A DNA stretch of 23,456 nt. Origin: Ministeria vibrans ATCC 50519. Its lineage: Eukaryota > Opisthokonta > Filasterea. The DNA lies in NCBI GenBank assembly GCA_943704425.1, contig CALSCP010002423.1, forward strand, positions 3,332-26,787. Reading direction: 5' to 3'. The notes beneath the pieces were generated by a model. The model was not told the origin of the DNA and made no database searches. It saw only the letters and a program-made list of their open reading frames with translations. Shown in pieces: positions 11,647 through 21,247 of this stretch. The stretch's first letter is position 1; each line of letters begins with the position of its first letter. The translations under genes were made by a program, and so were the position numbers.

Positions 11647-13240
11647 ATGATGGGAGTTCAGGGGCTCGCTGTCGTCGGTGCCGTCCTTGCGATGGTTTTG
11701 TCGTCGGGAGTGCATGCGTTGGAAACGTTGCCGCACCACGCCCGGGGCGGGCTGGCGTGGCGTCTGCATGCGGTAGAGCCCGTGGGCAGTGTTGCCTATG
11801 AGTTTGATCAGATGTTGGACCATAGCGGACGAACGACGACGGAGGTGGGATGGCGAGAGACACCCTCGGACTGGTCTTTGGCCTTCTGACCCCGCTGACA
11901 CCCTTCCGTAGACCTTCAAGCAGCGGTACTTTGTCAACGACACCTTCTTCGACGCGTCGAGCGGGCCTGTGTTCTTGCACATTGGCGGAGAGGGGCCATG
12001 CAACGGCCCGTACTCGGGCTACTTGATGGATTTGGCGCAGGCGCATCGCGGACTTGTCATCGCCGTCGAGCACCGCTTCTACGGCCAGAGTGTGCCTGCA
12101 AACGGCCTCGCCGAGCGCCTCGAGTACCTGACGGTCGACCAAGCACTTGCCGACCTGAAGCACCTGAGCGAGTCGTATGCCACGGAGCACAAGATCCGCT
12201 CCGACGCCAAGTGGATTGCGTGCGGTGGCTCCTACTCGGGCGCTCTCTCCGCCTGGTACCGCATTCGCTACCCCGACCGCTGCCATGCTTCCATTGCCAG
12301 CTCGGCCGTAGTCAATGCCATTGAGGAGTTTGTCCAGTTTGACGAGCACGTACGGTTTGAAATGGTTCTATTTTTCATTTTTCTTTTGACTCTTTGACGA
12401 CGCTTGCAGGTTGCCAAGGCGATTGGCAGTGAATGCGACGCGGTCAACCACTTGATGGTGACCGCCTTTGACGATATGATTGCGTCTGGGAACGGTGCAG
12501 AGGCCAAGGCGATGTTCAATGCACCTGAGCTGAGCGACGATGACTTCCGCTATATGATCGCCGACTCGCTCTCGATGGCCGACCAGGTACGGACACACGT
12601 CACTTTCTGACCTTATCCCACGAGTGTGTCTTCTTTTCTTGTCGCGTAGTACGGCAACAAGGCTGCGCTGTGCTCGGCCATGGCCAAGGCCGATCCCAAG
12701 AGCCCGTCGTCACTGCGCGACACGTTTGCACACTTCACCAACACCTTTTGGGGCGCATCTTTTGGCAGTGGTTGCTTCTACTCGACCAAGTGTCTGCAGA
12801 CGGAGCAACAGTCGTGGCAGCCGACGGCGCGAGCGTGGCGGTGGCAAAAGTGCCATGAGCTGGCGTACCTGCAGTCTGCCCCTCACACACATCCGCTTCG
12901 CAGCCCCCACCTGACCCACGAGGCGCTGCTGGCCCAGTGCCACGCTGTCTTTGGCGACCACGTCTCGCCCCAGACTGCTCGCATCAACATGCAGTTTGGC
13001 GGTGCACACCCCATCCGTGCCAATGCGTCGCGCATCTTCTTCAGCGACTTCAGCGATGACCCCTGGACCGAGGCCAGTGTCCTTGAGACTGAATCACCGT
13101 CGCTGCCATATTCGCTCGTGCTTGCCGATGGTGTCGGTCATTGCGGCGACATGCACGCGCCCATGCCCTCTGATCCAGTCGAGCTGACTCACGACCGCGC
13201 CGAGATGAATCGTCATCTCTCCCTCTGGCTCAATGAGTGA
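11647..13240 (+). CDS. Secreted S28 serine peptidase, PRSS16-like
   Basis: Family S28 serine exopeptidase (prolyl carboxypeptidase, DPP7 and PRSS16 group), usually lysosomal or secreted and cutting after proline. Exons 11647-11844, 11912-12349, 12410-12586 and 12650-13240 give 467 residues, the normal family length. The N-terminus MMGVQGLAVVGAVLAMVLSS is a signal peptide. Family features in order: FDQMLDH, FKQRYFVND, FLHIGGEGP, VIAVEHRFYGQSVP, GGSYSGALSAWYR with the nucleophile Ser173, SDDPWTEAS with Asp408, and DGVGHCGDM with His435, so the triad is complete. Conserved cysteines are present. The similarity looks closest to thymus-specific serine protease (PRSS16), but DPP7-like specificity cannot be excluded. 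The first of two adjacent Met codons is used; the second is equally possible. AATAAA follows the stop directly, and the gene converges on calaxin. Confidence 0.9.
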
Positions 13241-13246
13241 AATAAA
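13241..13246 (+). terminator. AATAAA directly after S28 stop codon
   Basis: The hexamer starts at the first base after the TGA stop at 13238-13240. With usual spacing, cleavage would fall 10-30 nt further on, before or at the stop codon of the convergent calaxin gene at 13278-13280. Confidence 0.6.
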
Positions 13247-13277
13247 TGATGGGGTGGGGTTTTTTTTGTTACAGTTA

Positions 13278-14409
13278 TCAATAGAGCGCAGGGACCGCAG
13301 TGAGAGTACCCGCAGTCTGAGGTCGTGTGCTTGTGGGTGCGCGAGGGGCATTGAGACGCGCGAGATAGGCAGTGCGTTTGGAAGGTGATGCGAAACATTC
13401 TCCAAACGCTTCCAAAAGGATGGGGTCCCGGTCGACAGTTGCCGAGTAGTCGGAGAAGGAGATGCGTGAGTCGCCATCAGCATCAAACTGCATAGTAATA
13501 ATAATAATAGTTATTATGGTTATTATTATTATTGTTATTATTACTATTGTTATTATTACTATTGTTATTATTATTATTGTTATTATTATTATTGTTATTA
13601 TTATTATTGTTATTATTATTATTTTCATTATTATTGTTATTATTACTATTGTTATTATTATTATTGTTATTATTATTATTATTGTTATTATTATTATTGT
13701 TATTATTGTTATTATTATTATTGTTATTATTATTATTGTTATTATTACTATTGTTATTATTACTATTATTATTATTATTATTGTTATTATTATTATTTTC
13801 AGGCACACTTACAAATGTGTTTGTTTTGTTTACCTGTTGCACGATTGCGGAGACGAACTCCCGCAAGAGCTCTTCCTCCTCATCCTCCTCGTCTTCATTG
13901 GCCGAATGAAGACAGCGTTGTAAAAGTTGTGCGACCTCCTCGCGTGAGATGTATCCATCGTTGTTAAGGTCGTAGAGAGAAAACGCAACTAAGGCAAAAA
14001 ATAAATCAAGGGGATATATCGATGTGGGTGTTGACGTTGATTGTCGTACACGTCTTGCGTTCGTCGAGAGAGCCCCGCAAGTAGACGCTCAAGCCCTTGA
14101 CATACTCATCAAAGTCAATGCGGTTGTTCTTGTCGCGGTCGAACATGACGAAAATGCGGTCGAGAAGGCGTGTGTCGCTTACACCGAACAGCTCGTGGAC
14201 AATGTTACGAAACTCAGTGCGTTCAATGACGTACTGCCCCACGGCCGTTCTCTTTTGAAAATCAAACAGCAGCGGCTCCATTTCACTTCGTCTGACTAAT
14301 GAATGTAACAAAAACGTATAATATATTTCTTATGCTAACAATTATGCTTCTTCTTACAATGTGTCGCTTTGCTCAGGTCGTCAAGTCTCTTAATGGACAC
14401 ATGCGACAT
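13278..14409 (-). CDS. EFCAB1: Calaxin-like EF-hand protein (ODA-associated)
   Basis: Calcium sensor of motile cilia; in animals calaxin binds the outer dynein arm docking complex and tunes the flagellar beat. Four exons, 14409-14358, 14295-14050, 13988-13834 and 13487-13278, give 220 residues against about 211 in human. Co-linear similarity covers the whole length: LDDLSKATHFRRSEMEPLL, ERTEFRNIVHELFG, GLSVYLRGSLDERKTFAF and LLEAFGECF. Three EF-hand loops have calcium-type residues: DRDKNNRIDFDE (70-81), DLNNDGYISREE (106-117) and DADGDSRISFSD (153-164, ending in Asp as in animal calaxin). The small first exon was placed because it supplies the family N-terminus in frame. Intron 3 (13488-13833) is almost entirely ATT/GTT-type repeat. 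A generic calcineurin-B-like protein is the alternative, but the SLYLRGSL-type and LLEAFG motifs favour calaxin. Confidence 0.86.
13495..13799. repeat. Imperfect ATT/GTT/ACT triplet repeat, calaxin intron 3
   Basis: About 305 bp of trinucleotide repeat on the plus strand, mostly ATT with GTT and ACT interspersed in recurring blocks such as ATTATTATTGTT. It fills nearly all of intron 3. All frames are low-complexity and not coding. The regular placing of variant triplets suggests expansion by slippage of a longer block. Confidence 0.95.
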
Positions 14410-14541
14410 GTGTGAAAAAACTTTAATGAAATTTACTAAATAAAAAACTGAAGAAGAAGTTTATCAAAAATCGCGATTTCGAGCATATTCATAATAATAT
14501 TGACGAAAATAAGAAATTAGTTTGTAATAAAGTATAATAGG
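14410..14541. other. Spacer upstream of calaxin, downstream of UPF0658-like gene
   Basis: 132 bp of AT-rich DNA between two minus-strand genes. It holds the 3' end of the upstream gene and the promoter of calaxin. The reverse strand has one ATTAAA (plus 14422-14427), 13 bp before the calaxin start, a possible poly(A) signal for the upstream gene. Confidence 0.45.
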
Positions 14542-16270
14542 CTACGCGATGATTCCCATCTGGCGCTTTTCGGTTGAGTCAGGCGCGGGGGCCTCGACAG
14601 TCGCTGCATCGCCAAAGGCAGCCGCAGAGCCCGGACGGTACTTCTCAGAGGATGCAGATTTGGAGACTACACAATCATGCATAATTATTATTATTATTAT
14701 TACTCATACCAGAGAGAGACAATAAAAAAGTGATGGAAAGGGAGTAAACAAAAAAACGACGCAATAGGAGCCATAAACCAAACGGGAGAGAGACACGCGA
14801 ACAAAGTGATGGGAAAGAAAATATCAATTATGAAGAAAGAGACAGAGAAAACTTACTTGCGGCAGGAAGGCCTTTGCCAAAGTTGCGCATGACCATACAG
14901 GTGATGATGAAGAGGACAAGCATTGTTGCGAGTGAGAAGGCCGCTGGAGAGTAAAGGAAGAGTTGAGAGGGGGACGACACACTGTGTGACTGGGGTTATA
15001 CTTACAGAAGAGAATGAGAAAGACAAAGGACTGGTTTGGGTTGGCAACACAGACAGGGCACGATTTGGTCGCAAAGCGGTAGATTTTGTAGGCAAAGTAG
15101 GCAATGGAGGCAAGCACAAGCCCATCGAAGATGACCATCAGAGCCATGTTCTCCTTCTTCACCTGCACGCAAGAAGGAGTGTTAGGGTGAGCGGAGGAGG
15201 AAACCGTGTGGAAACAAGGACAGTAGGGTAACGTACGGCGGTAAAGGCAAGATATCCAAAGACGGGAATGAGGAAGATGGCGACGATGGAGAGGGCAAAC
15301 TCAACGTCGGACGGTTGCAGTAGGATCGCCACGTGTTGAATCAGAAATACAATCAAAAAGACGGGAGCCAGCTTCAGCATCATCACAAACATGTGGTACG
15401 TCCGGTACATGGCTGCATTCGAAAACAAACGATGAATCCTTCTCGACACACTTTATATGACCTTTGTTTACCAATAATCTCGGGCCCCGACCCAATTCGT
15501 TTGTAGATTCTCCAGCCCAGGTCGAGGTAGAGACGGTAGGCAAGCTGAATGAAGAGCAAGGTGACGATGACAATGACCACGAGCGACACAACGGCGAGCG
15601 TGTCGGCTGGTGACCAGGCTGCATTGACAAGTTTCTCACTGTCGCGGAACTGGAATATTTGCGTTGCGCTGTACACAATGTACAGCAAATTGAGAAACAC
15701 AATGGCGCACACTTGAATGAAGTTGTCCTACAGAAAGGAAGACAATGAGGAGAGAGGGGGAAAAGGTGTGAGAGTGCACTGGAGCGGAGTGCGGCCGTGA
15801 AGCGCAAGGGGGGCGGCATCGGGCGCTCTCGCCACGTACCTTCCGTAATGCGTCCCACACAAACACAACTGAGTACGCCGAGCTGCAGATGAAGAGCACA
15901 GCGTAGATTTTGCGGTCCGAGCCGAGAATGGAAAAGTCAGCAATGCCCAGAATGACCGACTGCAGCACGAGCAGAATGAGAAACTGTACGAACGCGACAA
16001 CCACGACCACTTTGGAGACGGTCGAGAAGCGTGTGTACCCGAGCTTCTCCCACACTCCCTATGCGCAAAGAGCGTCATTCGTCGTCATGAAAAAGATAAA
16101 AATGGAAAAGCCAAAAAAAAGACGCTTCAAAACAGCCAAGGAAGGGTGTGGACAGGCCGCCGAAGGGCGTTAGACAGCCGCCAGTGCTCGTTGGCTTGCC
16201 ATTGAAGACGCGGGGTGCGCATTGGCGGTCGGTGTGCTCGAGGAGGATTGATGTTTGTTGGGGGTACCAT
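14542..16270 (-). CDS. Multi-pass membrane protein, UPF0658 Golgi-type
   Basis: Exons downward: 16270-16268 (tentative), 16058-15840, 15727-15472, 15412-15237, 15162-15006, 14943-14857 and 14666-14542, about 340 residues. The protein has roughly eight hydrophobic segments, for example VSKVVVVVAFVQFLILLVLQ, IYAVLFICSSAYSVVFVW, LAVVSLVVIVIVTLLFIQLA, MVIFDGLVLASIAYFAY and LATMLVLFIITCMVM. The order of segments, the WEKLGYTR start, the DVEFALSIVAIFLIPV segment and the late NFGKGL motif recall the fungal UPF0658 Golgi apparatus membrane family, whose function is not known to me. The tail is hydrophilic. The start is uncertain: no ATG is in frame on exon 2, and the best fit is an ATG at 16270-16268 spliced straight at a GTACCC donor, so that the start codon would be the whole coding part of exon 1. 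It diverges from the SENP gene. Confidence 0.72.
14682..14702. repeat. Short (ATT)n run in UPF0658-like intron 6
   Basis: About 20 bp of TTA/ATT triplets inside the last intron (14667-14856) of the membrane protein gene. Minor microsatellite. Confidence 0.8.
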
Positions 16271-16651
16271 TGTAAAGCGACAAATAGGGAAAGCGAAAGT
16301 GAAAAAGAAAGTGGTCTGACGAGGAAAGGATCCCTGGCCAAGAGAGAGAGAGACAGACACACAGAGACTGACTAACAGCCAGAAAGAGAGAGTTGCTACT
16401 GTGAGATGGGATAAATATTGAGATTTATTGTTTTCAAAGTGATTCAAATTCACTTCAAATTTTCAATGGATCCATGAACCACTCACTGCAAGACAACTGC
16501 TGCAATGGAGTAAGAAATAGGGTTTTGAGACGTTCTTATTTTTAGGAGTTTATATCTGTTATTATGATTTGTAGCACAGTAGTAGAGCATACGTTATCAT
16601 TGATTAGAGTTTAGACTTTACTCACTTTAGACAAATAGACACATTTTTTGA
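16271..16651. promoter_or_regulatory. Divergent spacer, UPF0658-like gene / SENP
   Basis: 381 bp between the tentative start of the membrane protein gene and the ATG of the SUMO protease. It contains a purine-rich AG run (about 16339-16395) and a more AT-rich part near the SENP start. No TATA box stands out and no RNA gene is seen. If the 3-base exon model is wrong, part of this stretch could hold the true first exon of the membrane protein. Confidence 0.45.
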
Positions 16652-18440
16652 ATGAGCAAACGAAGTGCTGAGGCTGTCGCCGACTGTGCCGAAACGCCGA
16701 CGCCGATAAAACGCGCAAGAGTAGGAGACGCTGCGACTGCACAGTACCGTGAGACAACGGGCGGCGGCGGTGCAGAGGGCCAAGCAAGCGGGGGAGTCTT
16801 TGGTTTGCTGTGGCGAGGCTTTCGCGCCGTCACCAGCTTTCTTTCGCCTTCGCCCAAGGCGCCTGGCTCGGCCGTCGAGACCAGACGCCGTCGGCGGTCA
16901 CCTTCGCTCACGCCGATTAGTCAGCGCAGACGAGGCGAGAACCTTACTCCACGACGCGACCGATCTTCTGCACGACCAACTCTCGTCACAAACCCACCCC
17001 ATTCCGCTTCCCCTCTGCTGTTTTCGCCACCGCGCGTGTCCGTTCAAGCACACGAGTCTGCGTTGAGTCGACTCGAGGGCAGCGAACAGCTTGTCGCGTA
17101 CAAGATGATGGTGGATCAGGAGAGAAATCGAGCGCGACCGCGTTTCGAAACAACACACCGTGTATCGTTGCCTGTCGCGCCTGTCATTGACCTGACGGTC
17201 GACTCCGATGAGGAAGACGACAGCCTCGGTGCTGCGGCGAGTCCACCGTCGACGCCCGCGTTACTCGGCCGTATGGGACCCAGAGGGACGCCGAGCGTGC
17301 GAGAGGACGCGTGCTGGAGATGGACAGACAAGCGTCTGTGTAGCGAGCACGAAGAGACGATACAGCGCTTAGACAAGCTACAGCAGACGCCGGATCCCGT
17401 CATGGAGATTGCCTCTGTGTTGTCGCGCATGCAAACTCATCAGGATGAGACACGGCGCCGACTGGACATGGAAATTGCGGCGACCCGAGCGCAGCTGGAC
17501 ACTGACGCACTGCAGGGGTTGCTGCGGAACAAGGAGAGCAAGCGTGAGTTGCTGGTGAAGGAACAGATGCAAGGGGGCACTCAACAGGAGGAAGGGGGCA
17601 TGCGGGCGCTGACGACGGACGAACAGTCGCGCATTGACGAGGCAAGTGCGACCCGCCTCGCCGACAAGGTCTGCAAAGGATTCCGCATTACAATCACAGG
17701 CGAAGACTTTGCCAGACTCAATCGGGGCAAGTGGCTCAACGATGAGGTATGCGCCTCTCGTATTGTCTTTCTCTTACACACACATTCTCTCTCTCTCTCT
17801 CTTAGGTGATCAACTTCTTCTATGAGCTGATTATGGCGCGTAGTCGTCTGCCCAACCGCACTCTCCCCAAGACACACGCATTCAATACCTTCTTCTTTGC
17901 CAAACTCGCCAACCCCAATCAGGGCTACGCCTCTGTCTCAAAGTGGACCAGAAAGGTTTGTCTCTATCACTTCGTTTTCTTCTCACTCGACGCTTTGTTT
18001 TGTTCACTTTGTTCCGTCTCGCTTATTTTCTTTTCTTTTCTCCCTTTGTTTTCTCCTTTCTCTCTCTCCCTCTATTTGTTCTCTCTCTATTTGTTCTTTC
18101 TCTCTATTTGTTTGTTCTTTCTCTCTATTTGTTTGTTCTTTCTCTCTATTTGTTCTTTCTCTCTATTTGTTCTTTCTCTCTATTTGTTCTTTCTCTCTAT
18201 TAATTTGTTCTTTCTCTCTATTTGTTCTTTCTCTCTATTATTTTGTTCTTTCTCTCTATTTGTTCTTTCTCTCTATTTGTTCTTTCTCTCTATTTGTTCT
18301 TTCTCTCTATTAATTTGTTCTTTCTCTCTATTTGTTCTTTCTCTCTATTATTTTGTTCTTTCTCTCTATTTGTTCTTTCTCTCTATTTGTTCTTTCTCTC
18401 TATTTGTTCTTTCTCTCTATTTGTTCTTTCTCTCTATTTG

Positions 18441-18472
<32 letters not shown>

Positions 18473-18492
18473 ATCACTTTGTTTCTTTCTCC

Positions 18493-18533
<41 letters not shown>

Positions 18534-19052
18534 GCAATGGAACTTCCTCTGCGTAGATCAGCGTGTTTGACCTCGATCTATTGTTGATACCAGTGCACAT
18601 CGGAATGAACCACTGGTGCCTGGCGACCATCGACTTCCGCAGTAAGCGCATCAGCTACTACGACTCACTGGGTGGATCAGGCGAGGATTCGCTGCAGATT
18701 CTGTGGGAGTATCTTGAGAGCGAGTCTCAAGACAAGCGCAACTGTGCCTTTGACTTCACTGGCTGGTCCCGCGTCACACCCCATGTAAGCAATAATAATT
18801 ATAATACTGTTTTCAAGCTATGTATGTAACTCAGGGTGTGTACTGAACCTGGTGTTGTTTTTGTTGTGTGTGTGTGTGTGTTTGGTGCAGGACATCCCTT
18901 TGCAGCAGAATGGCTTTGACTGCGGCGTCTTTACCTGCATGTACGGCGAGTGCCTCTCCCGCGACGCCCCCATTCAATTCACTCAAAACCATATGTCACT
19001 CGCTCGTTCCCACATCAAACTCGCTCTTCTCAATCAAGCACTGTGGAAATGA
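16652..19052 (+). CDS. Ulp1/SENP-family SUMO protease
   Basis: Cysteine protease (C48) that matures SUMO or removes it from targets, mostly in the nucleus. Exons 16652-17746, 17806-17955, 18557-18784 and 18891-19052 give 544 residues. The catalytic domain occupies about the last 200: ITGEDFARLNRGKWLNDEV, then NHWCLATIDF with His434, ISYYDSLGG with Asp451, and QQNGFDCGVF with Gln496 and Cys502. The His-Asp distance of 17 residues and the Gln-Cys distance of 6 equal those in human SENP1. The N-terminal half is disordered and basic, with NLS-like PIKRARV (18-24) and RRRRRSPS (78-85), and a SUMO-interacting motif PVIDLTVDSDEEDD (177-190), hydrophobic core followed by acids. Intron 2 is a 601-bp CT-rich tandem repeat. 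AATAAA begins 2 nt after the stop. NEDD8 specificity (SENP8) is unlikely given the long N-terminus and the SIM. Confidence 0.93.
17956..18556. repeat. CT-rich tandem-repeat intron of SENP gene
   Basis: This intron is made of about 20 copies of a 17-nt unit (TTTGTTCTTTCTCTCTA, with 20-21 nt variants containing ATTAAT, ATTATT or an extra TTTG). A higher-order repeat is visible: the block 18199-18308 (110 bp, six units with the variants in fixed order) recurs apparently unchanged at 18309-18418. A (CT)n run and a TATCACTTTGTTTC element at about 18472-18486 precede the GCGTAG acceptor. The unit has no stop codon in any frame, which produces long spurious open frames. Confidence 0.92.
18864..18882. 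repeat. (TG)n run in SENP intron 3
   Basis: Short TG dinucleotide repeat just upstream of the TTTGGTGCAG acceptor of intron 3 (18785-18890). It stands in place of a normal polypyrimidine tract. Confidence 0.85.
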
Positions 19053-19054
19053 AA

Positions 19055-19060
19055 AATAAA
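19055..19060 (+). terminator. AATAAA polyadenylation signal of SENP gene
   Basis: The hexamer begins 2 nt after the TGA stop at 19050-19052. It implies a 3' UTR of perhaps 20-40 nt in the 128-bp spacer before HGD. Confidence 0.6.
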
Positions 19061-19180
19061 AAAGAACTCTTTTTTGTCTGTCTTTCAATAAATTTAACTA
19101 AGTTTTTTTATATAGTTTTGTTTTGACTAGTACAGCACATTTATTTTTCTGTTACTATTACACTTTTCCTCTTCAATACG

Positions 19181-21103
19181 ATGGCGACGGTGAAAGAGAC
19201 ACACGGCGACACGACACTTGAGGTTTGAACACAAAGACAGCCAAACTCGCACTGTTGGGAGTGTTGGGATGATTTCTCGCACACGGCGCCTGTCGCCATT
19301 GTGTCGATGTCACTGTTCACTGTACGGCCCGCATCCCTCTGTGTGTAGTACATGCCGGGCTTTGGCAACGAGTACGCCACCGAGGCACTCGAGGGTGCTC
19401 TTCCTGTCGGCCAAAACACTCCCCAGCGCTGTCCCTACGGCCTCATTGCCGAGCAGCTCTCTGGCTCGGCCTTCACTGCACCACGCGAGAGCAATAAGAG
19501 GACGTAAGAGACGCCTTGCTACGATGGATGTGCGAAGTGTGCGAGAAAACGTTTTGGTCGTCCCGTTCGTAGGTGGCTCTATCGCATTCGCCCGTCCGTC
19601 TGCCACGACCCGTTCGAGTCGGCCCCCGGGCGTGCGCCCCAGATGACGCACGACTGGGATGCCTGCTCGAACGCCACGCCCAATCAGATGCGCTGGCTGC
19701 CGTTTACGTTGCCGGGCGAGTCGGACGCGCTTGACTTTGTCGCAGGCATGTCGACCGTGTGCGGTGCCGGCGACCCGCGCACACGTTCAGGTGCTGCTGT
19801 CCACGTCTACTTGGCGAACACTTCGATGACGTCGGAGCGCAAGAGCTTCTGCAATGCCGACGGCGACATGTTGATTGTGCCGCAACTCGGTAACAATAAT
19901 AATATCAATATGATTGCTTATGCGTCGCGTGTTCATCACCTGTACGTGCGTAGGGACGTTGTTCATTCGCACGGAGATGGGAGACATGCGAGTGGCACCC
20001 AATGAGATTGCAGTGGTGCCAATGGGGATCCGTTTTAGTGTGGATCTGAGCGAGACGTCGCGCGGATACATTTGTGAGGTGTTTGGCACACACTTCACAA
20101 TCCCTAGTCTGGGCCCCATTGGGGCAAATGGACTGGCGAACCCGCGGGATGTACTGACACCAACTGCAGCGTACACCAACGACACGACGAGCGAGTGGGT
20201 TGTGACACACAAGTACCAGGGGCGCATGCACACGGCCGCTCAACGGGTAGGTTTTCCTTGACATTTCCCGAATTTCTTTCTTATTTCCCTTCACTCACTC
20301 TTGTTTGCTCTCCCGTCTTTCTCACAGGGCACTCCCTACAATGTGGTTGCATGGCACGGCAACTACGCGCCCTTCAAGTACAACCTGGCCAACTTCTGTG
20401 TGCTCAACTCTGTCTCCTTCGACCACATCGACCCCTCCATCTTCACCGTCCTCACCGCCCCTTCTTCCATCCCCGGCACTGCCATTGTTGTACGTGTTCT
20501 TTCCTTCCTCCCACCCAGTTTAGTTTACCTTTTCTATAGGATTTTGCTATTTTCCCGCCTCGCTGGAGTGTCCAAGATAACACCTTCCGTCCCCCATACT
20601 ACCACCGCAACTGTGCCTCCGAGTTCATGGGTCTCATCTACGGCAACTACGAGGCCAAAGAAGGTAGACAAAGAATGAGTGAGACAGACATAGGCAGACA
20701 CGTAGAGAGGGAGAGAGCAGAAGATATTGTGTGAAGTCACGTCTTCTCACACTCCTTCTCTGTTTCATACTCGTTCGTCTTAAAAGAGGGGTTTCTGCCC
20801 GGTGGAGCGACTCTGCACAGCATGATGACCCCACACGGCCCTGACAGCAACTGCTTCTCCAAGGCCTCGCAGGGTGATCTTGTACCTCAGCGCATTGCGG
20901 AGGGAACACAGGCATTCATGTTTGAGGTACCTACCTACCTTTCACTGCCCCTCTCGCCCTATCTCATCCTGCCTTGTCTCTTTCAGTCGAGCCTGTCACT
21001 TGGCCTGACCGAGTGGGCTGTTTCTGGCTGTGGGCGCCGTGACACCACGTACAATTCCGTCTGGTCCGATGTGCCAGTCACCTTTGATCCGTCGAAGAAA
21101 TGA
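19181..21103 (+). CDS. HGD: Homogentisate 1,2-dioxygenase
   Basis: Non-haem Fe(II) enzyme that opens the ring of homogentisate to maleylacetoacetate in tyrosine and phenylalanine breakdown. Eight exons: 19181-19222, 19349-19503, 19573-19889, 19954-20246, 20328-20489, 20540-20663, 20787-20926, 20987-21103, giving 449 residues against 445 in human. Near full-length similarity: [78 protein letters not shown] and [14 protein letters not shown]. Iron ligands correspond to His345, Glu351 and His381, with spacings equal to human His335, Glu341 and His371; His279 corresponds to the active-site His292. The 14-residue first exon is accepted because it supplies the only upstream ATG joining in frame to YMPGFGNE. 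The product is cytosolic, with no targeting signal. It is followed after 144 bp by alanine aminotransferase on the same strand. Confidence 0.97.
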
Positions 21104-21111
21104 AGAAAATG

Positions 21112-21117
21112 AATAAA
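21112..21117 (+). terminator. AATAAA polyadenylation signal of HGD
   Basis: The hexamer starts 8 nt after the HGD stop codon (21101-21103), leaving about 130 bp for transcript end, promoter and 5' UTR of the next gene. Confidence 0.6.
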
Positions 21118-21247
21118 GAGATGCGTCAATTATCACGCAAAAAACCAAAAGATGAATTAATCTTGTTCTTATTGAGCACCCTCCCTGAATACTTGCGCTT
21201 TGGAAGCCCACCCTGTTGACTCGTGAAGCACCCTCGGCAAGAGTCGT

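Noticed and set aside
13462-13923. Poly-Ile, poly-Leu and poly-Asn frames in the calaxin intron
   Set aside because: Translations of ATT-type triplet repeats; no biological coding signal.
16127-16453. Minus-strand frame upstream of the UPF0658-like gene as an N-terminal extension
   Set aside because: It is in frame with exon 2 if spliced at 16268, but its only ATG is the one at 16270; nothing upstream provides a start codon.
18060-18450. Regular repeats that resemble an array, considered as CRISPR
   Set aside because: Units follow each other without unique spacers and lie inside a spliced eukaryotic intron; this is a tandem satellite.
17806-18587. Long Phe/Leu/Ser-rich frames considered as a membrane protein
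   Set aside because: All three frames are open because the 17-nt repeat has no stop codon; the SENP family sequence requires the region to be an intron.
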